Shown: positions 38,510-50,952, counted from the stretch's first letter. The stretch is DNA of 64,000 nucleotides from Erwinia tracheiphila (GCF_021365465.1 NZ_CP089932.1:1364001-1428000); one strand, 5' to 3'. Made by a program: numbers and translations. Notes: generated by a model from the sequence alone, not told the origin.

Positions 38510-39691
38510 ATGGAATTGCGTAAGATACTTCTGCCGGGACTGATTTCAGTTACCTTACTTAGCGGATGTTCATGGTTCAGCGGTGAAGAAGACGTGGTGA
38601 AGATGTCTCCGCTACCCAAAGTCGAAAATCAGTTTACGCCACAGCAGGTCTGGAACGTTTCTGTCGGTGATGGCGTCGGTGATTTTTACTCAAATCTACC
38701 CCCCGGCTGGTCTGACGGCACCGTGTACGCCGCTGACAGGTTCGGTGTTGTCAAGGCGGTAAATACGGCCGATGGCAAAGAGCAGTGGAATGTCAACCTT
38801 TCTGAAAAAACAGGCTTTTTCTCTAAGAATCTGTCTGCCTTACTCTCCGGTGGCGTGACGGTTGACGGCGAACACCTTTATCTGGGCAGTGAACGCGCCC
38901 AGGTTTACGCATTGAATACTCGTGATGGGTCTGTTGCATGGCAAACCAAAGCCGCGGGTGAGATCCTGTCCCGCCCTGTTATCAGCGATGGTCTGGTTCT
39001 GGTACATACCAGCAACGGCATGCTGCAGGGGCTTGATCAATCCAGCGGCGTGGTGAAATGGACCGTAAATCTTGATGTACCTTCACTCTCACTGCGCGGC
39101 GAATCTGCACCAGCAACCGCCTTTGGTGCGGCGATTGTCGGTGGTGATAACGGTCGTGTCAGTGCGGTGATGATGAATCAGGGTCAGATCATCTGGCAGC
39201 AACGCATTTCTCAGCCCACAGGGGCCACGGAGATCGATCGCCTTGCCGATGTTGATACCACGCCGGTTATCGTCAATGGTGTGGTTTATGCGTTGGCATA
39301 TAACGGAAACCTCGCTGCACTGGATTTACGTTCTGGTCAGATTATCTGGAAACGCGAGATTGGTTCCGTTCACGATATGATCGTTGATGGTGGACGGATT
39401 TACCTTGTTGATCAGGACGATCGCGTGATAGCAGTGAGCACAGAAGGTGGCGTCACCGTCTGGCGTCAGAGTGACTTGCTGCATCGCAACCTGACTTCCC
39501 CGGCGCTTTACAATGGCTATCTGGTAGTAGGGGACAGCGAAGGCTACCTGCACTGGCTTAATACAACTGATGGCCGCTTTGTTGCACAGCAAAAAGTGGA
39601 CAGTTCAGGCTTTCAGACCGAACCTGTTGTTGCCAGTGACAAACTGTTAATTCAGGCGAAGGGCGGTAAAGTTTACGCTATTACCCGCTGA
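38510..39691 (+). CDS. bamB: Outer-membrane assembly lipoprotein BamB
   Basis: 393 residues. Signal peptide with lipobox LLSGCSWF, then an eight-bladed propeller of PQQ-like repeats (YAADRFGVVKAVNTADGKEQW, shown in part; LYLGSERAQVYALNTRDGSV). Part of the BAM complex that inserts beta-barrel proteins. Complete. A terminator follows. Confidence 0.96.
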   Translation: MELRKILLPGLISVTLLSGCSWFSGEEDVVKMSPLPKVENQFTPQQVWNVSVGDGVGDFYSNLPPGWSDGTVYAADRFGVVKAVNTADGKEQWNVNLSEKTGFFSKNLSALLSGGVTVDGEHLYLGSERAQVYALNTRDGSVAWQTKAAGEILSRPVISDGLVLVHTSNGMLQGLDQSSGVVKWTVNLDVPSLSLRGESAPATAFGAAIVGGDNGRVSAVMMNQGQIIWQQRISQPTGATEIDRLADVDTTPVIVNGVVYALAYNGNLAALDLRSGQIIWKREIGSVHDMIVDGGRIYLVDQDDRVIAVSTEGGVTVWRQSDLLHRNLTSPALYNGYLVVGDSEGYLHWLNTTDGRFVAQQKVDSSGFQTEPVVASDKLLIQAKGGKVYAITR

Positions 39692-39716
39692 GAACACCCA
39701 GTCTGACAGGTTTACC

Positions 39717-39751
39717 ACGGCTCCTGATCCGTCAGGGGCCGTTTCGTTTTT
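39717..39751 (+). terminator. Terminator after bamB
   Basis: ACGGCTCCTGA-TCCG-TCAGGGGCCGT stem (one G-T pair) followed by TTCGTTTTT. Confidence 0.88.
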
Positions 39752-39907
39752 CTCAGGGCGTGGTATTCTTTACGCCTTCAGCCTGTGGGTGATATAGCCT
39801 GAGTGTCGCAGTGATTTGCATCTTCTGGTTAGATGCATTTTTGTTGTGCTGCCGTACTGGCTATCGCTTTTTTGTTGGGCATTTTCATTTTGTCATGAGG
39901 CTTCAAT

Positions 39908-41392
39908 ATGATACCTGTGGTCGCGCTGGTCGGGCGTCCCAATGTGGGAAAATCCACTTTTTTCAATCGCTTAACGCGCACGCGAGATGCACTGGTTGCA
40001 GATTTTCCCGGACTCACCCGCGATCGTAAATACGGACGCGCTGAGGTTGAAGGACGCGAGTTTATCTGTATTGATACCGGTGGTATCGATGGTACAGAAG
40101 AAGGCGTCGAAACCCGGATGGCCGGACAGTCACTGCTGGCGATTGAAGAGGCCGATGTGGTGTTGTTTATGGTCGATGCACGCGCTGGCCTGATGGCAGC
40201 CGATCAGGCTATTGCAAAACATCTGCGTACACGTGAAAAGCCGACCTTTCTGGTTGTGAACAAAACAGACGGACTTGATGCTGACTCTGCGGTGGTTGAT
40301 TTCTGGTCGCTTGGCCTGGGTGATATCTATCCGATTGCGGCTTCCCACGGGCGTGGCGTCACCAGCCTGCTGGAAAAGGTGCTGCTGCCGTGGATGGATG
40401 AAATTGATCCTCGTGAAGTGGCCGGAGAAGATGAGGCTTACTGGGCGGCACTGGCGTTGAAAGAGAACCCTGAAGAGGCTGATGAGGAGACCCGGGACGA
40501 TTTTAACCCGCTGGATTTGCCCATCAAGCTGGCAATTGTCGGTCGTCCAAACGTCGGCAAATCGACGCTGACCAACCGTATTTTTGGTGAAGACCGCGTA
40601 GTCGTCTATGACATGCCCGGAACCACGCGTGACAGCATTTATATTCCAATGGAACGCGATGGCCGGGAATATGTGCTAATTGACACGGCTGGAGTACGCA
40701 AACGCGGCAAAATCACTGATACCGTTGAGAAGTTTTCGGTGATCAAAACCCTTCAGGCGATCGAAGATGCCAATGTGGTTATGTTGGTAATTGATGCCCG
40801 TGAGGGGATTTCCGATCAGGACCTGTCACTACTGGGCTTTATTCTCAATAGCGGACGTTCACTGGTGATCGTGGTCAACAAGTGGGATGGGCTGTCTCAG
40901 GATGTGCGTGACGAAGTAAAAGAGGCGCTGGATTATCGCCTTGGCTTTATTGATTTCGCCCGCGTACATTTTATTTCTGCGCTCCATGGCAGCGGCGTTG
41001 GCAATCTGTTTGAATCGGTGACCGAGGCTTATGACTGCTCCACCCGCCGGGTAAACACGGCTATGCTCACCCGCATCATGAATATGGCAGCTGACGATCA
41101 TCAGCCTCCCATGGTGCGAGGACGCCGCGTGAAGCTGAAATATGCTCATGCAGGGGGATATAATCCGCCGATTGTCGTTATTCACGGTAATCAGGTTAAG
41201 GATCTGCCGGATTCCTATAAACGCTATCTGATGAACTATTTCCGTCGTTCTCTTGATGTTATGGGAACGCCAATACGTATTCAGTTTAAAGAAGGCGAGA
41301 ACCCGTTTGCCGGGAAACGTAACGTGCTGACGCCTAATCAGCAGCGCAAGCGTAAACGTCTGATAAGTCATTTGAAAAAGAACAAACGCTAA
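39908..41392 (+). CDS. der: Ribosome-assembly GTPase Der (EngA)
   Basis: 494 residues. Two tandem GTPase domains, each with a P-loop GRPNVGKST (near residues 9 and 213) and matching G3/G4 motifs ([29 protein letters not shown]), then a KH-like C-terminal domain. Essential for 50S maturation. Complete. Confidence 0.97.
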   Translation: MIPVVALVGRPNVGKSTFFNRLTRTRDALVADFPGLTRDRKYGRAEVEGREFICIDTGGIDGTEEGVETRMAGQSLLAIEEADVVLFMVDARAGLMAADQAIAKHLRTREKPTFLVVNKTDGLDADSAVVDFWSLGLGDIYPIAASHGRGVTSLLEKVLLPWMDEIDPREVAGEDEAYWAALALKENPEEADEETRDDFNPLDLPIKLAIVGRPNVGKSTLTNRIFGEDRVVVYDMPGTTRDSIYIPMERDGREYVLIDTAGVRKRGKITDTVEKFSVIKTLQAIEDANVVMLVIDAREGISDQDLSLLGFILNSGRSLVIVVNKWDGLSQDVRDEVKEALDYRLGFIDFARVHFISALHGSGVGNLFESVTEAYDCSTRRVNTAMLTRIMNMAADDHQPPMVRGRRVKLKYAHAGGYNPPIVVIHGNQVKDLPDSYKRYLMNYFRRSLDVMGTPIRIQFKEGENPFAGKRNVLTPNQQRKRKRLISHLKKNKR

Positions 41393-41395
41393 ATT

Positions 41396-41418
41396 AAAGG
41401 GTCATATCTGGCCCTTTT
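41396..41418 (+). terminator. Terminator after der
   Basis: AAAGGGTC-ATATCT-GGCCCTTTT stem immediately after the der stop. Confidence 0.7.
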
Positions 41419-41615
41419 ATGACCACATCCCGTGGGTGTCGTGGGTGTGGTTGTCAACAGCTCTCGGTTCTGACTTATTGTCTTTGCATCTTAATTGTAC
41501 AGATCGGGATTGTACAGATCGGGGTTTTTTAAAAGGTCGGTAGTCCATCTCTTCAGAGGGTAATCAAAGGTACTTTCTTTGATGGCTGTTTATATGCAGA
41601 AAAAAGGAAATGTTT

Positions 41616-41834
41616 ATGAGCAACGTCTGCCCGGTTTGCCAAAATCTTCTGAGCATGCATGAAGGGCTTTTTCACTGCTCATGCTGTGACAACACGTTTA
41701 TCGCACTGCCTTTCTGCCCGGATTGCGCAAAGCCGTTACAGGTGTTAAAGGCATGCGGCGCTGTAGATTATTTTTGCGCAGAGGAACATGGGCTTATCTC
41801 AAAGAAACGGGTGCAATATTTGCCACGACCATAA
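41616..41834 (+). CDS. yfgJ: Small zinc-ribbon protein YfgJ
   Basis: 72 residues from the ATG after AAAAAAGGAAATGTTT. Three CxxC-type pairs (CPVCQN, CSCCDN, CPDCAKP) and the conserved C-terminal part LKACGAVDYFCAEEHGLISK. Uncharacterised; the location after der is conserved in enterobacteria. Confidence 0.88.
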   Translation: MSNVCPVCQNLLSMHEGLFHCSCCDNTFIALPFCPDCAKPLQVLKACGAVDYFCAEEHGLISKKRVQYLPRP

Positions 41835-42201
41835 TGTGATCATTGTCGGTCTGTAAAATTATCCTTCCGGTAAGTTGGTTGTTTTATTTAATTACTTCCA
41901 ATAATCACTCGGTTAATCTTTTTAATTGTTGTTTATTTTCACTCTCCTTGTTTTATTAAACTCCCTTTAATTAATTCACTTCCCTCTGAATAATAAATTT
42001 ATCGCTATCTTATTGTCTGGGTAAGATTGAATGGTTTTTTTAAACGTTATCGGAAATTATATATCTACTTCGCTTTGTATAGAATATAAAAAGGTACTGC
42101 TTGTTAATTTTATATCTCTCTGTTTGTGAAGCATATGGTACAATTTTTGGCGTTATTTAAATAATTCTGCTGAACCTCATTTTATTAAGGAGTTGTTTGC
42201 T
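41835..42201. other. AT-rich intergenic region upstream of the dehydrogenase gene
   Basis: No open frame of interest. The sequence is markedly AT-rich, with T-tracts, and ends with AAGGAG just before the next start. It presumably holds the promoter; no operator recognised. Confidence 0.6.
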
Positions 42202-44634
42202 ATGTCTGAAATTAATTCCCGCGCATCAAAAATGCTGGGGTTATGGTGCTTTGCGCTGGGAGGACTTTTTCTGGCAGCAGGCCTGTGCTTTATTATCGGC
42301 GGTGGGAAACTGATTTCCCTTGGTGGAAGCGCTTATTTTCTTATCGCCGGTATCTTCATTGTTATTTCTGCCATTCAGTTTTTTCGCTGCAAATCTTCCG
42401 CCGTATTAACTTTTACTCTGGTGTTTATCGGTTCAGTCATCTGGGCGGCACTGGATGTTGGATTTTATTTCTGGCCGCTGGTGTCGCGGCTAATGACGCT
42501 GGCGGGTTTCCTGCTGCTGGCGACGATCACACTGCCTGCATTACGTAAGCATGAAGGTAAATCTTCTGCAGCCAGAGCATCTTATGCACTTTCGGCTATT
42601 GTGCTTACCGGTATGGTGGTGACACTGGTGCAGATGTTCCAGCCACATCCAGCCGTGCAGGAAGGGCATTCATTACCACTGATCCCGGTTACAGAGGATC
42701 AGCAGCAGAAAAACTGGGACAATTATGGCAATACGCCCGGTGGCAACCGTTTTGTCGCGCTGGACCAGATAACCCGCGATAATGTCAACAACCTGAAAGT
42801 TGCATGGATTTTTCATACCGGTGATATACCACTAAGTCCTGATGGTAACGGTGCCGAAGATCAGCAAACACCGTTACAGGTTGGCAATACTGTCTTCCTT
42901 TGCACACCTCATAATAACGTGATTGCGGTGGCGGCCGACAGCGGTAAATCGATCTGGAAAGCGGAAATTAACGCCAAATCGTCAGTGTGGATGCGCTGCC
43001 GTGGGCTGGCATATTTCGATGCCACCAGACCATTGATACAGCCTGCTGCCCCGGATTCAGTGCCGCCTGCGCCCGTTAATCTCGCTGCCGATGCTGCCTG
43101 CCAGCGTCGTATCCTGATGAACACCATCGATGCCCGTTTAATGGCGTTTGATGCGGATACCGGTAAAGCCTGCGCGGATTTTGGCCACAACGGTACCGTT
43201 AACCTGCGTGAAGGAATGGGAGAGGCAAAAGATCCAAGTTACGTATTAACGTCGGCACCCACGGTAGCTGGTACAACGGTTGTTGTCGGTGGACGCGTGG
43301 CAGACAACGTCAGTACGGATATGCCGGGTGGCGTGATACGGGGTTTCGATGTTATCACCGGTAAATTGCGCTGGGCCTTTGACCCGGGTAAGGACGAACC
43401 CAATGCGCCGCTGGCGTCTGGCGATCACTATACGCGCAGCACGCCAAACTCATGGGCGCCTATGTCCTATGATGCCAATATGAACACGGTGTTCATTCCT
43501 ATGGGTAGCTCCTCGGTTGATCTGTGGGGAGTGAATCGTACCAAACTTGATCATAAATATGGCTCTGCGGTGCTGGCACTTGATGCCACCAGCGGCAAAG
43601 AGAGGTAGGTTTATCAGACGGTCCACAACGATCTGTGGGATTTCGACCTGCCCATGCAGCCGAGTCTGATCGATTTCCCGATGAAGGATGGCGTCAGCAA
43701 GCCAGCAGTGGCTATTGGCACAAAATCAGGACAGATTTATGTACTGGACCGCCAGACCGGTCAGCCGCTGACCAAAGTGGTAGAGCAGCCGGTGCCTCAG
43801 GCTAATATCCCCGGCGAACAGTATTCCAGAACGCAACCGCGCTCCGTTGGCATGCCACAGATTGGCAATGAAACCCTGAAAGAGTCGGACATGTGGGGTG
43901 CTACGCCCTTTGATCAGCTTGCCTGTCGTATCAGCTTCAAATCCATGCGCTACTCCGGGCTTTACACCGCGCCGGGTACGGATAAATCCCTCAGTTTCCC
44001 GGGTTCCCTTGGTGGAATGAACTGGGGCAGTATGTCCACCGATCCAAACCATCACTATTTGTTTATCAATGATATGCGCCTGGGGCTTTGGCAGCAGATG
44101 GTGCCAGCTGCACCGGCGAAAAACGGTGCGGTCAGTAACGGTGGTGAAGCGGTTAACACCGGTATGGGCGTGGTGCCGATGAAAGGCACACCTTATGCGG
44201 TAAACAAAAATCGGTTTATGTCCCCGCTGGGCATTCCCTGCCAGAAACCGCCGTTTGGTACCCTGTCAGCGGTTGATCTAAAAACGCAGAAAGTAGTCTG
44301 GCAGGTGCCGCTTGGAACCGTTCAGGACACCGGTCCCTTCGGCATTAAAATGCATGCTCAAATGCCAGTGGGCATGCCCTCTCTTGGCGGCTCGCTGGCC
44401 ACGCAGGGTGGCCTGGTATTTATTGCTGGCACGCAGGACTACTATTTGCGCGCATTCGATACCGCAACGGGTAAAGAAGTGTGGAAAGCCCGTTTGCCAG
44501 TGGGCAGCCAGGGTGGGCCAATCAGCTATGTTTCACCGCAAAACGGTAAGCAGTATATTTTGATTTCTGCTGGTGGTGCCCGCCAGTCACCGGATCGCGG
44601 TGACTATGTCATTGCGTTCGCATTGGATAAGTAA
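42202..44634 (+). pseudogene. gcd: Membrane PQQ-dependent glucose/quinate-type dehydrogenase with in-frame amber
   Basis: One frame of 810 codons matches the Gcd family over its whole length (E. coli Gcd 796). It has an N-terminal part with about five membrane helices, then a PQQ propeller domain facing the periplasm (NWDNYGNTPGGNRF, CRGLAYFDA, TVHNDLWDFDLPMQPSL, LSPLGIPCQKPPFGTLSAVD, GTQDYYLRAFDT). A TAG at 43606-43608 in GKER-stop-VYQTVHNDLW interrupts it; relatives have a sense codon here. Everything after it is intact, so it is a recent mutation, a sequencing error, or read by suppression. The family oxidises glucose (or related polyols) and feeds ubiquinone. The exact substrate within the family is not certain. 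Confidence 0.8.
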
Positions 44635-45374
44635 GCTTACGCGTGCTGTCCCTCAGGTAAACAGGCATTCAGGTAAGTAACTGCCCGGCTGATGCCGGGC
44701 AACACTTAAGTGAACGCAGTTGAATATTGCGATTTCCTTCAATAACTGTGCCTGTACCGCTACCTCTCACTTTTGGATCTACGTGACATGCCGGGTAAAG
44801 GCAACAGATCTCAGGCCGGATGCCGCGCGGTCAAACAGAAAAAACGCCCCTGACGACATGCCCTTGACAGGCCATTCCGCGTGGCTATTTAGCGACCGAC
44901 AAAAAGCGTATATGAAAGTAATGCAACGTTATTGCCAGATAATGACGTCCACCCAGAAAACGTGCGTCAGCCAGTGTTTGTCAGGGCTTATAGCAGGGAG
45001 TGAAAGCTGACCAGCACAGAAGGTGGCATACATCTGCGGCTTTTAAAGACGCTATTGCCACACATGTCATTCATCAGATCGGCATAATAATCCAAAACCT
45101 GACCTCGGGGCTGACCAAAACACCGCGAGTAAACCTGTTTTCTGGAACGGGGAGTGATCGGCTCGTTTGTCGTTCATCTGCATTGATCAGACCTCAGAAA
45201 GCGGGATGCTGACTGATTAGCATACCGCTCAGTGCAGGTTTTCTATCACAGGGAATGGCGTTATTTGCGTGGCGTGCACTTTTGACCGATTCGACTTACA
45301 AAAATATGCAGGCGCGTTTGTTTCCTCCTGCAACCAGCCACTGAGTGTGGAGTTTTGATAAATAAGAATGCTTA
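44635..45374. other. Degenerate region without a supported gene
   Basis: A hairpin (TGCCCGGCTGATGCCGGGCA, about 44681-44700) follows the dehydrogenase gene. Short frames such as 44720-45010 (+) have no recognised domain. A short stretch near 45210-45345 (+) ending ALLTDSTYKNMQARLFPPATSH is not identifiable. Probably eroded coding sequence. Confidence 0.5.
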
Positions 45375-46077
45375 ATGACCAATAAATTGCGTCTACTGGC
45401 CTGCCTGCCAGAGTCGGACCTGGTTATTCGGAGCAAGTTCTTCGGGGATAACAATCACTACGCCATTTATCTGCTGCTGCGAAGCGTAGCAGATGGCCAC
45501 CCGAAAATAGCGGCGATCGCCACTTCCGGCACAGCATTGCGTGTCTTCGGCTTTGTCAGCGGTTTGTTGAAGATGAAACTGTTTGACCAGCGAGCCAAAG
45601 ACATCTGACAGACTCATTCAACGCACCGGCCTGGCCAAAATAAATCAGTCCTGCTTCCGATTCCGTTACGCCGTGCCCCGGCTCGTGGCCGATAACATCC
45701 AGTGCGATGGTGAACCGATTAAATATCTCGCCGTCACCATCACCAAACACCGTCTGTTGACCGTTCCAGAACGCATTCTGATAATTTATCCCATAATGAA
45801 CACTGCTTTTTAGTGCCAGCCCTTTATCTCGAGCGAGTTGCGCTGCCAGACCTGCCAGAAAAAATCATAGGTTATCCCCACATAATCATATGCTTCGCTG
45901 CAGGCTATCGGGTTGAACTTCGCGGCGAACCAGCGTGCATGGCAGCGTTTGCGTATTTTCTGCATCATAGATTTCGCGCTCAACCTGTCCTGGTTGCGTT
46001 ACGCCAGTGTTCACCGGTTTTACCCGGTTTGCTGGCATGAGTGTCTGAACATGAGTCAGCGTGCTCCGTGCACAGTA
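45375..46077 (-). pseudogene. Thermolysin-family (M4) neutral metalloprotease, protealysin-like, decayed
   Basis: Minus-strand frames give, in order, REIYDAENTQTLPCTLVRRE, QNAFWNGQQTVFGDGDGEIF (shown across the frame), NRFTIALDVIGHEPGHGVTE with the zinc motif HExxH (45673-45687) and the following ESEAGLIYFGQAGALNES, then DVFGSLVKQFHLQQTADKAE in another frame. At least two frameshifts and a missing C-terminal third show it is dead. Protealysin-type enzymes are secreted or cytoplasmic proteases often paired with emfourin. No inhibitor gene is seen. Confidence 0.85.
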
Positions 46078-46247
46078 TTGCTGCTGTCCTGAGCCGTTAT
46101 TAATAATCTTGCGCAGAACACAGGGAGGAATAACGCTGTGTTTCGTTTTGCACTCCTGAACTGTCAGACAATGTGGCTAAAGTATAGACAGGGTTGCTCA
46201 TTCATGCGTTGGCACTGATATATTGCCAAAAGAAACGCTGGCAGAAT

Positions 46248-47657
46248 TCAGACGGTGTTCCGGAAAAGTTGCGAATGGGCATCAGGAAGAGGAGTATACT
46301 TTTCGCGTTTTTTTACCGGCGTGATCGCTGTAATGCCACTTTCGACCCAGCCGTCATCCAGTCGGGTTTTTAATTTATCACCTGGCTGGATCTGCCGGAT
46401 ATTTTTAAGCACTTTTCCATCAGGCGCGGTGGTCACACTGAAACCACGTGCCAGCGTTGCCAGCGGACTGACCCCTTCGAGGCTGGCGACGAGCGCAGAA
46501 AAACGCTGTTTATCATGATTGATATGCTGCTGAAGTGATTGCTGTAGCCGATAGAGAATCTGTTGCAGGTGCTGCTGTGCACGGTGAATTTTTCTTTGCG
46601 GCTGTAGACCCAGCAGGCGCTGGCCGATGCTTTCCTGCCTGCGGACTGCCTGACGTAACTGAAGCAGCATGACATCTGCAAGACGGCGCTGAAGTTTTAT
46701 CATGGCTGTTTGCTGGCGTACCAGTCGAAGTTGCGGGTGCTGCTGCTGCAGACGGTGATGCAGACGGGTAAATGTACGGTTCTGCTCCGCAAGGTAATAA
46801 TCTGCTGCCATCTCCAGTCGGGTTTGCTGCGACTGCAGCTGACGCAGCAATTCGACCTGGTTTCGACTGACCAGTTCAGCAGCAGCGGAGGGCGTGGGGG
46901 CTCGTAGATCGGCGACAAAATCACTGATAGTGACATCGGTCTCATGACCGACCGCGCTGATAATGGGAATGCGGCTGGCGTAAATAGATCTGGCCACGCG
47001 TTCATCGTTGAAGCACCACAGGTCTTCCAGAGAACCGCCGCCGCGCCCTACGATTAATACATCGCATTCATTGCGCCGGTTGGCCACGTCAATTGCATTT
47101 GCAATCGCATCTGGTGCTTCTGCGCCCTGTACCAGCGTTGGATAAATCACCACTGGCAGGGATGGATCCCTGCGCTGTAACACGCGTAACACATCGTGCA
47201 AGGCGGCACCGGTAGCGGAAGTAATCACGCCAACCTGACGTGCGGGTTGCGGAAGGGCCTGCTTGCGCGCCTGCTCGAACAATCCTTCCGCCTGCAATCT
47301 ATGTTTAAGCTGCTCAAACTGCTGCCGCAGCGCACCTTCTCCGGCAGGTTGCATACTTTCGGCAACCAGTTGATAATCGCCGCGCGGTTCATAGAGCGTA
47401 ATGGTTGCTCTGACCAACACCTGCTGACCATTTTGTGGACGGAAGGTGACGTGGCGATTTGTGTTGCGAAACATGGCACAGCGAACCTGTGCGCTATCGT
47501 CTTTCAGCGTGAAGTACCAGTGGCTGGAAGAGGGTTGGGAAAAATTTGAGATCTCAGCGCTTAACCAGATTTGCCCCATCTCCATTTCCAGCAGCTTACG
47601 CACCGTGCTATTAAGGCGACTAACGGTAAAAATGGGAGTGGATGGAGGTTGTAACAT
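46248..47657 (-). CDS. xseA: Exonuclease VII large subunit
   Basis: 469 residues from the ATG giving [17 protein letters not shown]. An in-frame ATG 21 bases earlier is possible but not supported by homology. OB-fold N-domain ([17 protein letters not shown]), catalytic domain ([34 protein letters not shown]), then coiled coils and a C-terminal domain. Single-strand-specific exonuclease with XseB. Divergent from guaB. Complete. Confidence 0.96.
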   Translation of the reverse strand: MLQPPSTPIFTVSRLNSTVRKLLEMEMGQIWLSAEISNFSQPSSSHWYFTLKDDSAQVRCAMFRNTNRHVTFRPQNGQQVLVRATITLYEPRGDYQLVAESMQPAGEGALRQQFEQLKHRLQAEGLFEQARKQALPQPARQVGVITSATGAALHDVLRVLQRRDPSLPVVIYPTLVQGAEAPDAIANAIDVANRRNECDVLIVGRGGGSLEDLWCFNDERVARSIYASRIPIISAVGHETDVTISDFVADLRAPTPSAAAELVSRNQVELLRQLQSQQTRLEMAADYYLAEQNRTFTRLHHRLQQQHPQLRLVRQQTAMIKLQRRLADVMLLQLRQAVRRQESIGQRLLGLQPQRKIHRAQQHLQQILYRLQQSLQQHINHDKQRFSALVASLEGVSPLATLARGFSVTTAPDGKVLKNIRQIQPGDKLKTRLDDGWVESGITAITPVKKREKYTPLPDAHSQLFRNTV

Positions 47658-47748
47658 GTGATTAAGATCAAATTCCAAATCAGAGAGTTAATTGATCAAT
47701 ACTACATGGCTGTCCACTGGAATCAAGAGTTTTCGTAAATAAAGCTGG

Positions 47749-47774
47749 AGGCAATCGGTTACGGCCTGTATAAT
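47749..47774 (+). promoter_or_regulatory. guaBA promoter with PurR-like operator and stringent discriminator
   Basis: AGGCAATCGGTTACGG (47749-47764) resembles the PurR box. TATAAT (47769-47774) is a perfect -10, followed by a GC-rich discriminator GCCGCGGC, typical of promoters shut down by ppGpp. The arrangement is like the E. coli guaB promoter. Confidence 0.7.
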
Positions 47775-47826
47775 GCCGCGGCAATATTTTATATGTTCTC
47801 ATTTATCCTGAGGTTGAGATATTGCC

Positions 47827-49293
47827 ATGCTAAGAATTGCTAAAGAAGCCCTGACATTTGACGACGTTTTGCTCGTTCCTGCTCATTCAACTGTTTTGCC
47901 AAATACCGCCGACCTCAGCACCCAGCTTACCAAAACCATTCGTTTGAACATTCCTATGCTGTCTGCTGCAATGGACACCGTAACGGAAGCCAGCCTGGCT
48001 ATTGCGCTGGCGCAGGAAGGTGGTCTGGGCTTTATCCACAAAAATATGTGTATTGAGCGCCAGGCTGAAGAAGTTCGCAAGGTAAAAAAACATGAAAGCG
48101 GAGTAGTGACCGATCCACAAACCGTGCTGCCTGATACCGCGCTGAGTGAAGTGAAACGTCTGACTGAACAGAATGGATTTGCCGGTTATCCTGTGGTAAA
48201 TGGCAATAACGAGCTGGTGGGGATTATTACTGGACGTGATGTGCGTTTTGTTACCGACATGAATCTGCCTGTTTCTGCAGTGATGACGCCCAAAGAGCGC
48301 CTTGTCACCGTGCGTGAAGATGACACACGCGAAGTCGTCTTGCAGAAAATGCACGAAAAACGCGTCGAAAAAGCGCTGGTGGTGAATGACAGTTTCCACC
48401 TGCTGGGCATGATTACCGTAAAAGATTTCCAGAAAGCCGAACGTAAACCTAATGCCTGCAAAGACGAGCATGGACGCCTGCGCGTTGGTGCTGCAGTGGG
48501 CGCGGGTGCAGGTAATGAAGAGCGCGTGGACGCGCTGGTGGCAGCGGGAGTGGATGTGTTGCTGATTGACTCCTCCCACGGTCATTCCGAAGGCGTGTTA
48601 CAGCGTATTCGCGAAACCCGCATGAAATATCCCGATTTGCAAATTGTCGGCGGAAACGTTGCCACGGCATCGGGTGCGCTTGCGCTGGTTGAGGCGGGCG
48701 TTAGCGCAGTAAAAGTGGGCATCGGTCCGGGTTCAATTTGTACCACCCGCATCGTCACAGGCGTGGGTGTGCCGCAGATCACCGCAGTAGCCGATGCGGT
48801 TGAAGCGCTGAAAGGTACGGGCGTTCCGGTGATTGCCGACGGCGGTATCCGTTTCTCAGGGGATATTGCCAAAGCCATCGCCGCCGGTGCTTCTGCCGTG
48901 ATGGTGGGTTCAATGCTGGCTGGTACTGAAGAATCACCGGGTGAAATCGAACTTTACCAGGGGCGTTCCTTTAAGTCATATCGCGGCATGGGCTCATTAG
49001 GCGCGATGTCGAAAGGTTCCTCTGACCGTTACTTCCAGACGGACAATGCGGCTGACAAACTGGTGCCGGAAGGTATAGAAGGGCGTGTTGCCTATAAAGG
49101 CCGTCTGAAAGAGATCGTCCACCAGCAAATGGGGGGGCTGCGTTCCTGTATGGGACTGACGGGCTGTGGTACTATAGACGACCTGCGCACGAAAGCTGAA
49201 TTTGTTCGCATCAGCAGCGCCGGTATTTCAGAAAGCCATGTTCACGACGTAACCATCACCAAAGAGTCCCCGAACTACCGCATGGGCTCCTGA
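47827..49293 (+). CDS. guaB: IMP dehydrogenase
   Basis: 488 residues, as in E. coli. Oxidises IMP to XMP, the first guanine-specific step. Catalytic Cys in [15 protein letters not shown], the flap region around [13 protein letters not shown], and two CBS domains (about 95-210: [19 protein letters not shown]). First gene of the guaBA operon. Complete. Confidence 0.98.
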   Translation: MLRIAKEALTFDDVLLVPAHSTVLPNTADLSTQLTKTIRLNIPMLSAAMDTVTEASLAIALAQEGGLGFIHKNMCIERQAEEVRKVKKHESGVVTDPQTVLPDTALSEVKRLTEQNGFAGYPVVNGNNELVGIITGRDVRFVTDMNLPVSAVMTPKERLVTVREDDTREVVLQKMHEKRVEKALVVNDSFHLLGMITVKDFQKAERKPNACKDEHGRLRVGAAVGAGAGNEERVDALVAAGVDVLLIDSSHGHSEGVLQRIRETRMKYPDLQIVGGNVATASGALALVEAGVSAVKVGIGPGSICTTRIVTGVGVPQITAVADAVEALKGTGVPVIADGGIRFSGDIAKAIAAGASAVMVGSMLAGTEESPGEIELYQGRSFKSYRGMGSLGAMSKGSSDRYFQTDNAADKLVPEGIEGRVAYKGRLKEIVHQQMGGLRSCMGLTGCGTIDDLRTKAEFVRISSAGISESHVHDVTITKESPNYRMGS

Positions 49294-49371
49294 TAACCCT
49301 TTTTTGCGCCCGGCACAGCCGGGCTTTGTTAATCCTGAACCCTGATTTTGCTATTGCCCTGGAACAATCCA

Positions 49372-50952
49372 ATGACAACGGAAAATATTCATAAACACCG
49401 CATACTGATCCTTGATTTCGGCTCGCAGTATACGCAGTTAGTGGCACGCCGTGTGCGTGAGCTGGGCGTTTACTGTGAACTCTGGGCATGGGATGTCACT
49501 GAGGAGCAAATCCGCCAGTTCAACCCAAACGGCATTATTCTTTCCGGCGGTCCTGAAAGTACCACGGAAAACGGCAGTCCGCGCTCGCCAGCATATGTAT
49601 TCGAGGCGGGTGTTCCGGTTCTGGGCGTTTGCTATGGCATGCAGACAATGGCGCTACAGCTGGGCGGAAAAGTATCGTGCTCCAGCGAACGCGAATATGG
49701 CTATGCTCAGGTTGAAATCGCTGTGGAAAGTGCGCTGACCCACAACATCGAAGACTCTCTCAGCACGTCCGGTAAGCCAGTACTGGACGTGTGGATGAGC
49801 CACGGCGATAAGGTGACCGCAATACCGGCTGATTTCGTCACCGTCGCCAGCACGGAAACTTGCCCGTTTGCCATTATCGCGAATGAAGAAAAACGCCTGT
49901 ATGGCGTGCAGTTCCACCCGGAAGTGACCCATACCCGTCAGGGGCTGCGACTGCTGGAGCGTTTTATTCGGGATATCTGCCACTGTGAAGCACTGTGGAC
50001 GCCAGCAAAAATTATCGAAGATGCGGTTGAACGCCTGCGTGAGCAGGTGGGCAACGATAAGGTTATCCTTGGCCTGTCTGGTGGCGTCGACTCTTCCGTT
50101 ACCGCGCTGTTACTGCATCGTGCCATTGGCGATCGTCTGACCTGCGTATTTGTTGATAACGGCCTGCTGCGTTTGAACGAAGCAGGGCAGGTGATGGATA
50201 TGTTCGGTGATCGCTTTGGTCTGAATATTGTTCATGTTCCGGCAGAAGCACGTTTCCTTGATGCGCTGGCGGGCATTGACGATCCGGAAGCGAAGCGCAA
50301 AACTATTGGCCGCGTGTTTGTTGAGGTCTTCGATGAACAGGCAACACGCCTCACCGATGTTTCCTGGCTGGCGCAAGGCACTATTTATCCCGATGTAATT
50401 GAATCTGCGGCTTCCGCGACCGGTAAAGCACATGTCATTAAATCGCATCACAACGTGGGTGGCCTGCCGAAAGAGATGAAGCTTGGGTTGGTGGAACCAC
50501 TGAAAGAGTTGTTCAAAGATGAAGTGCGCAAAATCGGCCTGGAACTGGGGCTGCCTTACGATATGCTGTTCCGTCATCCATTCCCTGGTCCGGGACTTGG
50601 CGTACGCGTGCTGGGCGAAGTTAAAAAAGAGTATTGCGACCTGCTGCGTCGTGCCGATGCTATCTTTATTGAGGAACTACGCAAAGCGGAGCTGTACGAC
50701 AAAGTCAGCCAGGCATTCACCGTATTTCTCCCGGTGCGCTCGGTGGGCGTTATGGGGGACGGTCGTAAATACGACTGGGTTGTATCATTGCGGGCCGTGG
50801 AAACCATCGACTTTATGACCGCACACTGGGCTCATTTGCCTTATGAATTCCTCGGTCGCGTTTCTAACCGTATTATTAATGAAATTAACGGCATTTCCCG
50901 TGTGGTTTATGACATCAGCGGCAAGCCGCCTGCGACGATTGAGTGGGAATGA
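49372..50952 (+). CDS. guaA: GMP synthase (glutamine-hydrolysing)
   Basis: 526 residues from the ATG giving [18 protein letters not shown]. An in-frame codon at 49348 has no homology support. Class I glutamine amidotransferase domain (nucleophile Cys in [11 protein letters not shown], His/Glu in [10 protein letters not shown]), ATP-pyrophosphatase P-loop [14 protein letters not shown] and a C-terminal dimer domain (PPATIEWE). Converts XMP to GMP. An IS481-type element begins only 3 bases after the stop. Confidence 0.98.
   Translation: MTTENIHKHRILILDFGSQYTQLVARRVRELGVYCELWAWDVTEEQIRQFNPNGIILSGGPESTTENGSPRSPAYVFEAGVPVLGVCYGMQTMALQLGGKVSCSSEREYGYAQVEIAVESALTHNIEDSLSTSGKPVLDVWMSHGDKVTAIPADFVTVASTETCPFAIIANEEKRLYGVQFHPEVTHTRQGLRLLERFIRDICHCEALWTPAKIIEDAVERLREQVGNDKVILGLSGGVDSSVTALLLHRAIGDRLTCVFVDNGLLRLNEAGQVMDMFGDRFGLNIVHVPAEARFLDALAGIDDPEAKRKTIGRVFVEVFDEQATRLTDVSWLAQGTIYPDVIESAASATGKAHVIKSHHNVGGLPKEMKLGLVEPLKELFKDEVRKIGLELGLPYDMLFRHPFPGPGLGVRVLGEVKKEYCDLLRRADAIFIEELRKAELYDKVSQAFTVFLPVRSVGVMGDGRKYDWVVSLRAVETIDFMTAHWAHLPYEFLGRVSNRIINEINGISRVVYDISGKPPATIEWE

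Noticed and set aside
44720..45010. Small 96-codon plus-strand gene
   Set aside because: No similarity recognised, no good start context, in a region of decayed sequence.
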